NCBI GenBank assembly: GCA_016841945.1
Contig: JAENYC010000001.1
Location: 282,284-346,283, forward strand
DNA: 64,000 bases
Origin: Haloplasma contractile
GTDB lineage: Bacteria > Bacillota_I > Bacilli_A > Haloplasmatales > Haloplasmataceae
Direction: 5' to 3'
Shown here one piece after another: positions 20,643 to 29,301 of this stretch. The number at the start of each line of letters is the position of its first letter. Position 1 is the stretch's first letter. The notes beneath the pieces were generated by a model, which worked only from the letters and a program-made list of their open reading frames with translations, was not told where the DNA came from and ran no database searches. Position numbers and translations under genes: made by a program.

Positions 20643-21200
20643 CTATTTCAACATCAATTGTAATGCTTTAGTGATATATTCCTGTGTTGTTAAATTCTTT
20701 TCTGCAATTTTCTTAAAGACCTTTTCAATTTCTTTTTCTTTATAACCCAATGCTTTTAAAGCTTCACTTGCATCTTCTAAGTCTTTATTAACCACTAAAG
20801 TAGACATTTGTCCTAATTTTCCTTTTAAATCAAGAATAATTTGTTGTGCTGTTTTAGTCCCAACTTTAGGAAATTTTGTTAAGTAGCCTACATCTCCTTT
20901 TTCTATGGCATCAACCACATTACCACTATCACCTGGTGCTAATATCGCACAAGCAGATTTAGGACCAATACCTTTAACACTAATTAATTTTTCAAACAAT
21001 TCTTTTTCATCTTCTGTTTTAAACCCATATAATTCATGCTGATCATCTCTTATATGTAAATACATATGTACCAACAAAATTTCATCTAAGATAAATAGAT
21101 ATGGATTAGGAGTCATCACTTTATATCCAACACGATTGTTTTCTAGAATAATATAATCACTACCAATTTTTTTTACTTTTCCATTTATATATGCATACAT
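20643..21200 (-). CDS. ruvA: Holliday junction DNA-binding protein RuvA
   Basis: 185 aa. N-terminal OB domain (MYAYINGKVKKIGSDYIILENNRVGYKV), tandem helix-hairpin-helix motifs (LISVKGIGPKSACAIL and LTKFPKVGTKTAQQIILDLKGK) and the C-terminal domain III (SEALKALGYKEKEIEKVFKKI) that regulates RuvB. First gene of the unit; the promoter is just upstream. Confidence 0.97.
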   Translation of the reverse strand: MYAYINGKVKKIGSDYIILENNRVGYKVMTPNPYLFILDEILLVHMYLHIRDDQHELYGFKTEDEKELFEKLISVKGIGPKSACAILAPGDSGNVVDAIEKGDVGYLTKFPKVGTKTAQQIILDLKGKLGQMSTLVVNKDLEDASEALKALGYKEKEIEKVFKKIAEKNLTTQEYITKALQLMLK

Positions 21201-21226
21201 ATTAAAACCACCTATCTAATTTCTAT

Positions 21227-21255
21227 ATTATACCATAAATCAATTCTTTTTTGAA
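21227..21255 (-). promoter_or_regulatory. Promoter of the ruvAB-queA-tgt-yajC unit
   Basis: An extended -10 (TGGTATAAT, hexamer 21232-21227) lies about 27 nt upstream of the ruvA start, with a weak -35 (TTTCAA) at an 18-nt spacing. Confidence 0.5.
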
Positions 21256-21311
21256 ACCAATTTGACTATATTATAATATACGACATATTTTTTATATTAT
21301 TGAGGTGACAT

Positions 21312-22229
21312 ATGATAATAGAAGAAAAAATAATAAGGAAGTTAAATCGTTTGCGTCGGTTAACCTTATGTAAAAGTGTCGTCTTCTATGTATTTTTTCC
21401 TATCATATCATATATTCTATATTTTTTTACTACACTTATATCTCACCATTATTTATTTTTAATCATTACTTTATTATATATAATATTTCTAAATTTCGTG
21501 TTTTTTATGGTTTTTAAACCTGATTTTCAAAAACAATTCATTAAGGAATATAAAATAGCGTTAATAGAAAAAATCAAGACTTATCTACATGAAACCATTT
21601 CATTTGACTCAATAGGCTTAAAAGAAGAAGAAATTTTAAAAGGACAAATGCTACCATTTATAACCAAGTTTAAATCTTTTCACCTTATAAAAATTAGTTC
21701 CGACAATATTGAATTGAAAAGCAGTGATATCCAATTTTACTATTATCATCATAAAAATGAACAAACAACATTTAGAGGACAGTGGTATGTCATACATTTT
21801 GATCAATCATTCAAAAGTACTATACATCTCTATGAAAAAGATAGTAACTTTTATAAAATATATAAACCAATCGAATTATCTCGATATAAAACAGATGATT
21901 ACCAATTTAATCACAACTTTATCATCTATACCAATCATCAAGATAAAACTTCTCGCCTACTCAATTCTCATCTAAGAGAGAGAATTAATTTATTCAAAAG
22001 AAAATACGGTAGTAAGTTGATATTTATTTTTCATCAAAATAGTTTGCATATTGGCATACATCACCATCATTTTCGCTTTAAGCCTTCCTTATTTGATAAA
22101 ATCAATCAAATAAAGTTCATGGCACTTATTGAAGATTTTATATTAATTAAAAATATTATTAAGTACATAAAAACATATAATAAATTATCTTATATAAACT
22201 ATAATCATAGGAAAAATATTGTTTCATAG
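21312..22229 (+). CDS. DUF3137 membrane protein
   Basis: 305 aa. Two adjacent membrane segments (about 24-44 and 47-70) and a soluble domain. FRGQWYVIHFDQSFKSTIHLYEKD, then NFIIYTNHQDKTSRLLNSHLRERINLFKRKYGSKLIFIFHQNSLHIGI match the DUF3137 pattern (FRGRW; sequential MMERL-LE and small-beta ending). The function of the family is unknown. Start ATG after GAGGTGACAT. It is divergent from ruvA and ends in a strong terminator, so it is a monocistronic unit. Confidence 0.75.
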   Translation: MIIEEKIIRKLNRLRRLTLCKSVVFYVFFPIISYILYFFTTLISHHYLFLIITLLYIIFLNFVFFMVFKPDFQKQFIKEYKIALIEKIKTYLHETISFDSIGLKEEEILKGQMLPFITKFKSFHLIKISSDNIELKSSDIQFYYYHHKNEQTTFRGQWYVIHFDQSFKSTIHLYEKDSNFYKIYKPIELSRYKTDDYQFNHNFIIYTNHQDKTSRLLNSHLRERINLFKRKYGSKLIFIFHQNSLHIGIHHHHFRFKPSLFDKINQIKFMALIEDFILIKNIIKYIKTYNKLSYINYNHRKNIVS

Positions 22230-22231
22230 AT

Positions 22232-22267
22232 AAAAAACTCATATTGTTTGTCAATATGAGTTTTTTT
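22232..22267. terminator. Bidirectional terminator
   Basis: The stem CTCATATTG/CAATATGAG with loop TTTGT is flanked by A6 and T7. It serves the DUF3137 gene (+) and the formate/nitrite transporter gene (-). Confidence 0.9.
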
Positions 22268-22269
22268 CA

Positions 22270-23034
22270 TCATCTATTTCTTACAAAAATAAAATAATAA
22301 CTAAACGGTATGATAATACCACCACCGATGATGTTCCCTATTGTAACAGGTATTAAGTTCTCAAACATTTGTAGAACAGTGATATCACTGCCTAATAATG
22401 ACGATAATGGTAAAATAAACATATTTGCAACACAATGTTCAAATCCACTCAAAACAAATAAAAATACTGGTAATACAGCGGACAGAATTTTACCTGATAT
22501 ACTTTTTGTAGAATAAGACATATATACTGCAAGTGATACTGCGATATTACATAAAATACCTCGCATCATTGCTTCAATGAATCCCAAACTCACTTTATTT
22601 TGTGCAATACTAGCAACTGTTTGTCCAATATCTATAGTTTCAGCAATACGGCTATAGTACAATATCACCACAAAAACAACTGCTCCTAAAAAGTTTCCCA
22701 ACCAAACGATGGCTAAATTTTTTAAAACAGGTAAAAATTGATATCGTTTATTAAAATATCCCAGTGATAATAAACAATTGCCTGTAAACAAATCACTTCC
22801 AGCCACAATCACTAATACAATTCCGACTGGAAATACCATCGCACCTAATAATTTACCTAAAAAAGTATAATTCGTAGCTGAAAAACCACTGCTTACCACA
22901 ATATATCCATAAAATCCAAAGGCTATATACATCCCTGCAAGCATTGCGGATATGAATAAGACATTTATCTTTTTAGATACTTTATTTTCACCAACAAAAC
23001 AAGCTTCTAATGCGATCTCTTTTGGTGATAACAT
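22270..23034 (-). CDS. Formate/nitrite transporter (FNT) family channel
   Basis: 254 aa from ATG 23034, which has GAGGGATAAT before it; the longer frame to 23097 lacks a ribosome site. Six membrane segments. FNT signatures: FYGYIVVSSGFSATNY, LGAMVFPVGIVLVIVAGSDLFTGNCL and VWLGNFLGAVVFVVILY. It passes formate, nitrite or similar small monovalent anions across the membrane. There is no formate-lyase or nitrite-reductase gene nearby, so the substrate is open. Confidence 0.9.
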   Translation of the reverse strand: MLSPKEIALEACFVGENKVSKKINVLFISAMLAGMYIAFGFYGYIVVSSGFSATNYTFLGKLLGAMVFPVGIVLVIVAGSDLFTGNCLLSLGYFNKRYQFLPVLKNLAIVWLGNFLGAVVFVVILYYSRIAETIDIGQTVASIAQNKVSLGFIEAMMRGILCNIAVSLAVYMSYSTKSISGKILSAVLPVFLFVLSGFEHCVANMFILPLSSLLGSDITVLQMFENLIPVTIGNIIGGGIIIPFSYYFIFVRNR

Positions 23035-23107
23035 ATTATCCCTCATTTCTATATAAATTGCCTTATAAATTATAAAACATTGTGAATTTTTTTTCAATCA
23101 TTTTATT

Positions 23108-23132
23108 TAAAAAAGGCAAAAATAATTTTGCC
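23108..23132 (-). terminator. Terminator after safA
   Basis: The stem GGCAAAA/TTTTGCC with a 4-nt loop is followed on the minus strand by TTTTTT. It starts 4 nt after the stop. Confidence 0.85.
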
Positions 23133-23136
23133 TAAT

Positions 23137-23856
23137 TTATAATATGTCTAAGGGGTCTTTTTTCTGTTTAATTTTTGTATGTGTCTTAACAAATTCTCGT
23201 AAATCCACTTTAATTTCTTTTACATCCGCATCATAATCTTGTTGACATAATGTAAATTCTTCCATTTGTCTCCCACAAGGATATGGGGGATTATATAACG
23301 GATATTGAAAATACTTAGGGTGAACCATATTCTCATTCTTCCTCAAAACAGAATTAGAAAAAGCAGGTTGTTCAAAAAACTTAGATTCTGATTCTTGATT
23401 TCTGTTATAGATGATAGGTTGATAATATGGCTGTTGTGGTTGGGTATTATAGTATGGTGGTTGATATTGAGGATAAAATTGAGGTTGGTAATAATTTGGG
23501 TATTGTTGTTGATAGTAGTGGTAATTTGGGGATTGGGGTTGGTATTGATATGGTTGTTTCACAGTTGTATCATCATTTATGTCATTTTCTATTATTTCTT
23601 CTTCTTTTTTCTTTTCTACTTTCACCTCTTTAAAATCTTCCACTTTAGGATAATATTTTTCTATATCTAAAAAATTATCTTTTAATTCATCGCTCACTTC
23701 ATCTGATAAAATAGGTAATCTTATTTTCATACCAGGTACAATATTATCAATTTGATTGATGTGTCGATTTATTTTAATAATTTCATCTTGTGAAACATTG
23801 TATTTTTTTGCGATATCATTTATTTTTTCACTTACTTGGACAATGTGGTATTTCAC
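23137..23856 (-). CDS. safA: SafA-like LysM spore morphogenetic protein
   Basis: 239 aa. N-terminal LysM domain (KYHIVQVSEKINDIAKKYNVSQDEIIKINRHINQIDNIVPGMKIRLP, residues 2-50), an acidic/lysine linker, a Tyr/Pro/Gln-rich middle (about 110-165) and a C-terminal region with NPPYPCGRQM. This layout fits SafA, which binds cortex peptidoglycan and organises the inner spore coat. The start is GTG 23856, 5 nt after GAGAGGTGAT; the ATG at 23871 overlaps that site. Its position near ruvA-ruvB agrees with B. subtilis safA. The low-complexity middle makes homology there uninformative. Confidence 0.8.
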   Translation of the reverse strand: MKYHIVQVSEKINDIAKKYNVSQDEIIKINRHINQIDNIVPGMKIRLPILSDEVSDELKDNFLDIEKYYPKVEDFKEVKVEKKKEEEIIENDINDDTTVKQPYQYQPQSPNYHYYQQQYPNYYQPQFYPQYQPPYYNTQPQQPYYQPIIYNRNQESESKFFEQPAFSNSVLRKNENMVHPKYFQYPLYNPPYPCGRQMEEFTLCQQDYDADVKEIKVDLREFVKTHTKIKQKKDPLDIL

Positions 23857-23921
23857 ATAATCACCTCTCATATAATCATACTATTAAATTATATGAGAAT
23901 CTCTTAAGAATGTTAACTGAT

Positions 23922-24968
23922 TTACTGGTTTATCTCGTGATAATAATCTAAAGTATCTTGAGCAATATTAGATACCATTTGATAGTATGTTGTATCAAAA
24001 GGCTGACGTGGTTGAATGATCGGTGTGATTTGATAAATAAGTTGACCGATTAAATAAAATAAATTTTCATCTACACGCATTTCGTAAATATTAACATCAT
24101 CTAAAATATTGGTAAAAATCTCGTCATCTACCAAATATTGTTGACTTGATATTTTTTCTACCTCTCTTACATCCAAGGCATTTAATAACCATCCAGTTGC
24201 TTTTTCTCCATCAACTAAATGATATGACTGATATAAAACATCACCGTGAGGGTTAATGACTTCAAATTGATGATTTAAATATTCACCCTTCACTTTATGA
24301 TGATGATATAAAATAGAAGTTAATTCTTCAGTTGCGATAGAATACAAATCATAACTTGTTACGCCTTCATCATAGATGATATGGGATTTAACTTGACCTT
24401 CGCTTTTGGTAATGGTTGCATAAGAATGCTTCTTTTGATTATTTTCATGAAAGGTTATTTTCAATTCTTTCTGTTCGATAAAATCAAAAGAGAATTCATC
24501 ATATTGAACCGTATGTTTACCGCTATAAGATTTATCTCCATTTGGTAAATCTTCAAACCAAACTTGTAATACCCTATCGGTATTAGTATCTTCAATACTG
24601 ACACTAATTTTATGATCACGATAAGAAGCAAAATATTTATATTTTCCATATGAATACACTTCACTAGGAGCAATTTCGTGATTATCAATGGCTTCATTCA
24701 CAACATTATTAAATGCGATAAATAACTCATCAATGTATTCATATATTTGAATAAGTTTCGTGAATGTTTCTGAACGATAGGAATCCATACTAATACTTGA
24801 GGTTGCAACTTGTTTTTGACTGTTCTCATATAAACTTTGTGGTAATAATTCGTAAACAGACACTCTCCGTCTTATAACATCAATATTAATCTTAGATTTC
24901 TCTTCTCTACATCCAATTAAATTAATGACTAATATAATAAATATTAAACATAAAAATATTTTTTTCAT
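23922..24968 (-). CDS. Lipoprotein of unknown function
   Basis: 348 aa. Lipoprotein signal MKKIFLCLIFIILVINLIGC, with lipobox Cys20. The mature protein is a mixed alpha/beta domain with many short polar strands and no membrane segment; no family recognised. It lies between SafA and an exported esterase-like protein, about where B. subtilis has bofC/yrbC, but I see no BofC similarity. It is likely anchored on the outer face of the membrane. Confidence 0.6.
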   Translation of the reverse strand: MKKIFLCLIFIILVINLIGCREEKSKINIDVIRRRVSVYELLPQSLYENSQKQVATSSISMDSYRSETFTKLIQIYEYIDELFIAFNNVVNEAIDNHEIAPSEVYSYGKYKYFASYRDHKISVSIEDTNTDRVLQVWFEDLPNGDKSYSGKHTVQYDEFSFDFIEQKELKITFHENNQKKHSYATITKSEGQVKSHIIYDEGVTSYDLYSIATEELTSILYHHHKVKGEYLNHQFEVINPHGDVLYQSYHLVDGEKATGWLLNALDVREVEKISSQQYLVDDEIFTNILDDVNIYEMRVDENLFYLIGQLIYQITPIIQPRQPFDTTYYQMVSNIAQDTLDYYHEINQ

Positions 24969-25016
24969 AAAACATCACCTCTAATTATTAGTTTGTACTT
25001 AATTTTATACATCATG

Positions 25017-25042
25017 AAAAAAAACACCATTTTGTGGTGTTT
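25017..25042 (-). terminator. Terminator after the esterase-like gene
   Basis: The stem AAACACCA/TGGTGTTT with a 5-nt loop is followed by T8 on the minus strand; it lies just past the stop at 25048. Confidence 0.85.
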
Positions 25043-25047
25043 CATCG

Positions 25048-26217
25048 TTATTTATTAAATATAATTTGTTTTAAAATTTTATAATAAATCGTAACAGGAT
25101 TTAATTTCACAGGTTCATCTATTGGTGTTTGTGATTTGGAATGACAGATTAAAATTAAATATTGATAATAATCAGTGGTGACCTTATCCTCTTTATTATC
25201 GGATAAATGATACCAAATTAATTTATTTGTATAGGGTGAATCCTTTCTATTTAATTTAATCAATGAAAAATTTGAACATAACACATCTAAATTATTCGTT
25301 TTGTATGTTCGCTTTATCTTATCCTGTTGATAAAATAGGTCCGAATGGATTGAAATTGCCTTTAAACATTCACTGTCTTTATAAAAAATCATAATTGATA
25401 ACACTTGATTTAAAACAGGAGAATTTATATCGTGTTTTAAGTAATATGTAAGAGATAAAAAGCCATCACTTAGTCTATCACTAAATCCATGTTTAGCACC
25501 AACTTGAGCATAAAATGATTCAAAACCATAATATTTTTGTAATATAAGATAATTCTGATACATGGTATTATCTCGTTCTTGCCAATTAATTTCATCGTAA
25601 AAATTAAGAGATGCGATAATATTTTGTTTTAACATATTTAAAAGCTTATCATCATAATCTTGTGCAATGATATCTTCTATGCTTTCTACATTATCACTAT
25701 GATAATAATTATAAAAATAAAGTGCACTATCTAAGGTGTGTTCTATATCTATTCCAATTACCGATACTTTCTTATCATCACTTACACTTAAATTATATTT
25801 ATATAAGTTTTCGTAAAATTGATATTCATCAAGCATATAAAAGGTACTACCTTGATAAAATGAAAAAACATCATCGAGTATTTTCTTATTACCGGTTTTT
25901 AAATATTCATTTAACAAATAACCACTGCTAAAAGAAATCTCCGCTACATAGACTGAAACATTTTTTTCACGATTTAAATAGGTTAAAAAATCATATTTAA
26001 CAATAGTGTTTTGTTTGAAACCATGCAACTCTGAAACAATATAGGCTTTATTAGCATTTAAATCTACTTCATCTAATTTTATCGTATAGGAAGCATTCTG
26101 TTTCAAATATTTCACTTCTTGGGCATTCACTATTTCTTTATCTTGATTTAAATACAAAAATAATCCAAACATTAGGATAATGATGAAAAATTCAATGATA
26201 TACTTTCTTATGCACAT
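25048..26217 (-). CDS. Exported protein resembling erythromycin-esterase/ChaN-fold hydrolases
   Basis: 389 aa. N-terminal membrane anchor or signal (about 5-24), then IVSELHGFKQNTIVKYDFLTYLNREKNVSVYVAEISFSSGYLLNEYLKTGN and KVSVIGIDIEHTLDSALYFYNYY. The SELHG segment, the following helix and strand (VYVAEIS) and the later IGIDIEH recall the GE.HG/E....D pattern of EreA-like proteins, but overall similarity is weak and I cannot name a substrate. The start at ATG 26217 places the Shine-Dalgarno GGGAGTG inside the 3' arm of a hairpin. Confidence 0.55.
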   Translation of the reverse strand: MCIRKYIIEFFIIILMFGLFLYLNQDKEIVNAQEVKYLKQNASYTIKLDEVDLNANKAYIVSELHGFKQNTIVKYDFLTYLNREKNVSVYVAEISFSSGYLLNEYLKTGNKKILDDVFSFYQGSTFYMLDEYQFYENLYKYNLSVSDDKKVSVIGIDIEHTLDSALYFYNYYHSDNVESIEDIIAQDYDDKLLNMLKQNIIASLNFYDEINWQERDNTMYQNYLILQKYYGFESFYAQVGAKHGFSDRLSDGFLSLTYYLKHDINSPVLNQVLSIMIFYKDSECLKAISIHSDLFYQQDKIKRTYKTNNLDVLCSNFSLIKLNRKDSPYTNKLIWYHLSDNKEDKVTTDYYQYLILICHSKSQTPIDEPVKLNPVTIYYKILKQIIFNK

Positions 26218-26262
26218 AAAAACACTCCCTTCTTTTAATCTTATTAAGACGGAAGTGTTTTT
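26218..26262 (-). promoter_or_regulatory. Terminator-like hairpin covering the ribosome site of the esterase-like gene
   Basis: On the minus strand AAAAACACTTCC (26262-26251) pairs with GGGAGTGTTTTT (26229-26218) through 12 bp including one G-U, with a 21-nt loop. The 3' arm holds the Shine-Dalgarno GGGAGTG and ends in T5 directly before the ATG at 26217. It can serve as the terminator of the upstream aldo/keto reductase gene and also as a block on translation initiation. Confidence 0.6.
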
Positions 26263-26291
26263 ATATCTTATTGCTTAACTTTTTTTAAATT

Positions 26292-27194
26292 TTAATCAAC
26301 ATCGACACCTTTTGCGGCAACATAAATACGAAACCATTCTTCTCTTGTCAATTTGATATCCAACGCTTTTATGGCATTTTTTACGCGTTTCATGTTTTTT
26401 GTTCCGATAATCGGTAAAAAATTGACTGGATGTGAAAGCAAAAATGCATATGCAATGATATCGATAGACTCAATATCATAATCTTTTGCGATATCTTCTA
26501 AAGTTTGACAAACATTTATCGCATTATCACTAGATGATGAAAACAAATTTCCACCAGCAAGTGGTGACCATACCATCGGAGGTATTTCATACTCCTGACA
26601 TAAATCTATTGTGCCGTTGTCAAAATTTGTTAGATATAATGGAGATACTTCTATTTGATTTGTCACTAATGGATATTTAATAAATTTCTGAAGCATGTTA
26701 AAAGATTGTGGAGTAAAGTTTGATACTCCAAAATTTAAAACTTTTCCTGATGTGTATAGTGATTGAAAGGCTTCGCTAACTTCAAACGGGTCAATGAATG
26801 GGTCTCTTCTATGAATCAATAATAAATCTATATAATCTGTTTTCATATTTTTCAAAGACTGATTCACCGATGAGATAATATGTGCTTTACTTGTATCATA
26901 GTATTTGATTTGTCGTTCAGGATATTTATCACTTAATAGTTTTATGCCGCATTTCGTCACTATCTGAATTTGATTTCTAAGATTTAAATGAGCGGATAAG
27001 GCATCTCCTAATCGTTTTTCACACGTATAATCACCATAAATATCAGCATTATCAAATGTTGTAATGCCTAAATCAACGAGTTGTTCAATATGTTGAGCTA
27101 ATTGAAATTGATCATAGTTCCAACTTGGAAGTCTCATTAAACCTTGAATAATTCTAGAAACTGTTAAAGTCTCTGATAACTCTATATATTGCAT
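26292..27194 (-). CDS. Aldo/keto reductase (YdhF-like)
   Basis: 300 aa from ATG 27194 (or the adjacent ATG 27197); AAGGGGTGAA precedes. The NADPH-dependent (beta/alpha)8 fold is shown by FDNADIYGDY (catalytic Asp/Tyr), QIVTKCGIK (Lys), DYIDLLLIHRRDPF (His), LNFGVSNF and the cofactor-site end PIIGTKNMKRVKNAI. Family members reduce aldehydes or ketones; the substrate is unknown. It is alone between obg and the hairpin-controlled gene. Confidence 0.88.
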   Translation of the reverse strand: MQYIELSETLTVSRIIQGLMRLPSWNYDQFQLAQHIEQLVDLGITTFDNADIYGDYTCEKRLGDALSAHLNLRNQIQIVTKCGIKLLSDKYPERQIKYYDTSKAHIISSVNQSLKNMKTDYIDLLLIHRRDPFIDPFEVSEAFQSLYTSGKVLNFGVSNFTPQSFNMLQKFIKYPLVTNQIEVSPLYLTNFDNGTIDLCQEYEIPPMVWSPLAGGNLFSSSSDNAINVCQTLEDIAKDYDIESIDIIAYAFLLSHPVNFLPIIGTKNMKRVKNAIKALDIKLTREEWFRIYVAAKGVDVD

Positions 27195-27249
27195 CATTTC
27201 ACCCCTTTTTTTACTTATATTATAAACAGTTTTTGTAAAAAATAAAAGA

Positions 27250-27308
27250 TATAAAATAAAATACCTATAAAGCAAACACTTTTTTATTAAGTGTCCACTC
27301 TATAGGTA
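27250..27308 (-). terminator. Long-stem terminator after obg
   Basis: ACCTATA pairs with TATAGGT as outer stem and ACACTT with AAGTGT as inner stem; the six nt in between can also pair through wobbles, giving about 19 bp. The minus strand continues ATTTTATTTTAT. Confidence 0.7.
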
Positions 27309-27324
27309 TAATATCAAATTGTCC

Positions 27325-28617
27325 TTAATCTAAAAACTCAAATTCATATTCAAAAATACGTACAATATCCCCATCTTTGACACCTTTTTCACGAAGTGCA
27401 TGGTCAACTCCATATTTTCTTAACATCCTAGAAAAACGTCTGACAGACTCATGCTGTTGAAAATTTGTCATTTTAAACATCCGCTCTATGATTTCTCCGG
27501 TTACAACATAAACACCATCGGGGTCTTGATGTATCTCAAACTTAGGTTTATCTTCTTCAAGTTCATATATTTTATTCTCTAAGAATTCATCTTCTTCATA
27601 TAGAGGAAAATAAGATGCATTTTCTAACAAATCAGCTACTTTATAAAGCATTTCATTTAAATTTTTTCTCGTAACAGCTGAAATAGCAACAACTTCTATA
27701 TCATCTTGTAACTCTTTTTTAAATTTCACTAAATTCTCTTTTGCATTTGGTAAATCCATTTTATTGGCCACGATGATTTGTGGTCTTTTAATTAAGTTCA
27801 TCTTATAATTTTTTAATTCACGATTGATTTTATGGTAATCATCAATTGGTTCTCTACCTTCACTTCCAGACATATCAACAACATGAACAATCACTCTGGT
27901 TCTTTCAATATGTTTTAAAAATTGAAATCCAAGTCCAGCACCACTTGAGGCTCCTTCTATGATACCCGGTAAATCAGCCATTACAAAAGAACGTCCATCT
28001 GGTACAGACACCACACCTAAATTAGGCGCAAGGGTTGTAAAATGATAAGATGCAATTTTAGGTCTAGCTGCAGATACGGATGAGATAATGGTTGATTTTC
28101 CTACGGATGGGAAACCAACTAATCCAACATCAGCTAACACTTTTAATATAATTTTTATTTCACGTTCTTCCCCTGGTTCTCCTAATTCGCAAAAGTCAGG
28201 TGCCACCACTTTAGAAGTCGTGAAACTAGCATTTCCTCTACCGCCACGTCCACCTTTTGCGATGACAGCTTCTTGCCCTATTTCAACTAAATCAGCGATG
28301 ATTAGCCCTGTTTCAACATCATATACCGTTGTCCCTTGTGGTACTTTGACAACCTTATCTTGGGCATTTTTCCCATGTTGATTTTTGGTTTTTCCTTTTT
28401 CTCCATGCTTTGCTTTGATATGTTTTTGATAACGAAGATCAAGTAATGTCGATAATCCGCTATCTACTTTAAAGATAATACTACCTCCATGTCCACCATT
28501 TCCACCAAAAGAGCCACCTTTATCTACCTTATATTCACGACGCCAAGCGACAATACCATCGCCACCGTTTCCAGCTTTTACTTTTATTGTTACTTCATCT
28601 ATAAACAAATTAATCAC
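27325..28617 (-). CDS. obg: GTPase Obg/CgtA
   Basis: 430 aa. Glycine-rich Obg fold (residues 1-158, e.g. GGSFGGNGGHGGSIIF), G domain with G1 GFPSVGKS (168-175), G2 TTLAPNLGVV, G3 DLPGII, G4 NKMD and G5 SAVTR, and a C-terminal OCT domain (about 340-430). A ribosome-associated GTPase needed for 50S maturation and, in B. subtilis, for sporulation initiation and the general stress response. Downstream of rplU-prp-rpmA as in B. subtilis, but spo0B is not between rpmA and obg. Confidence 0.97.
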   Translation of the reverse strand: MINLFIDEVTIKVKAGNGGDGIVAWRREYKVDKGGSFGGNGGHGGSIIFKVDSGLSTLLDLRYQKHIKAKHGEKGKTKNQHGKNAQDKVVKVPQGTTVYDVETGLIIADLVEIGQEAVIAKGGRGGRGNASFTTSKVVAPDFCELGEPGEEREIKIILKVLADVGLVGFPSVGKSTIISSVSAARPKIASYHFTTLAPNLGVVSVPDGRSFVMADLPGIIEGASSGAGLGFQFLKHIERTRVIVHVVDMSGSEGREPIDDYHKINRELKNYKMNLIKRPQIIVANKMDLPNAKENLVKFKKELQDDIEVVAISAVTRKNLNEMLYKVADLLENASYFPLYEEDEFLENKIYELEEDKPKFEIHQDPDGVYVVTGEIIERMFKMTNFQQHESVRRFSRMLRKYGVDHALREKGVKDGDIVRIFEYEFEFLD

Positions 28618-28642
28618 CTACTATGCATTATTATATACAACT

Positions 28643-28672
28643 AATAAAAAAATAAAGCCCATTAGGGCTTTA
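28643..28672 (-). terminator. Terminator between rpmA and obg
   Basis: The stem AAAGCCC/GGGCTTT with loop TAAT is followed on the minus strand by TATTTTTTTATT. It suggests that obg is partly uncoupled from the ribosomal-protein transcript. Confidence 0.85.
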
Positions 28673-28679
28673 AAAACAA

Positions 28680-28964
28680 TTATTCAGTAGGATAAACTGA
28701 TACACGTTTACGATGCTTGTTAATTCTTTCGAACTTAACAACACCATCCACTAACGCAAATAAAGTGTCATCTCCACCTCTACCTACATTGGTTCCTGGA
28801 TGAATTTTTGTTCCTCGTTGACGATATAATATTGAACCTGCTGTCGCAAATTGTCCATCAGCTTTCTTAGCTCCTAATCGTTTTGATTCTGAATCACGTC
28901 CGTTTTTAGTTGATCCAACTCCCTTTTTAGAAGCGAAATATTGGATATCTAGTATGAACTTCAT
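28680..28964 (-). CDS. rpmA: Ribosomal protein L27 (bL27) with cleavable N-terminal extension
   Basis: 94 aa. The core is [20 protein letters not shown]...[19 protein letters not shown]. An extension, [11 protein letters not shown], precedes the conserved SKKG; it resembles the L(N/D)(L/I)Q.FA prosequence of Firmicutes L27, which the protease Prp removes before the alanine/serine boundary is exposed at the peptidyl-transferase centre. The prp gene is immediately upstream (12 nt). Confidence 0.97.
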   Translation of the reverse strand: MKFILDIQYFASKKGVGSTKNGRDSESKRLGAKKADGQFATAGSILYRQRGTKIHPGTNVGRGGDDTLFALVDGVVKFERINKHRKRVSVYPTE

Positions 28965-28976
28965 AGGTTACACCTC

Positions 28977-29288
28977 CTATTGAAAAGATATATCGATATA
29001 TTTAGGATAAGATCGTTTAATCGTTTGTAATTGAACGATCAAAGTTTTACATATTAACTGTACTTCTTTTTGATTTGTGATATTTGGAATTTTTATCAGT
29101 TCATCTTCAAAAACAATTTGATTTTCATTATAAACTGATAGTTGTTCTAAGGCATTACAAATCCCAAAAACAACACTTGAAATTCCAGCGCAAACAATAT
29201 CTTCATTGTATTTTCCACTTAATGCATGTCCTCTTATTTCAATTTGTGAAATAAAAGAATCATTTTTAAAAATCTTAATTTTTGTCAT
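28977..29288 (-). CDS. prp: Ribosomal-processing cysteine protease Prp (YsxB)
   Basis: 103 aa. The catalytic His (RGHALSG) and Cys (DIVCAGISSVVFG), at the usual spacing near residues 21 and 33, identify Prp, which cleaves the N-terminal extension of bL27. It lies between rplU and rpmA, its invariable place in Bacillota. The substrate motif is present in the downstream rpmA product. Confidence 0.93.
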   Translation of the reverse strand: MTKIKIFKNDSFISQIEIRGHALSGKYNEDIVCAGISSVVFGICNALEQLSVYNENQIVFEDELIKIPNITNQKEVQLICKTLIVQLQTIKRSYPKYIDISFQ

Positions 29289-29301
29289 AAAACCATCTCA
29301 T

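Noticed and set aside
23395-23670. Plus-strand hydrophobic frames opposite safA
   Set aside because: They mirror the Tyr/Pro/Gln-rich segment of safA on the other strand; low-complexity repeats give false open frames.
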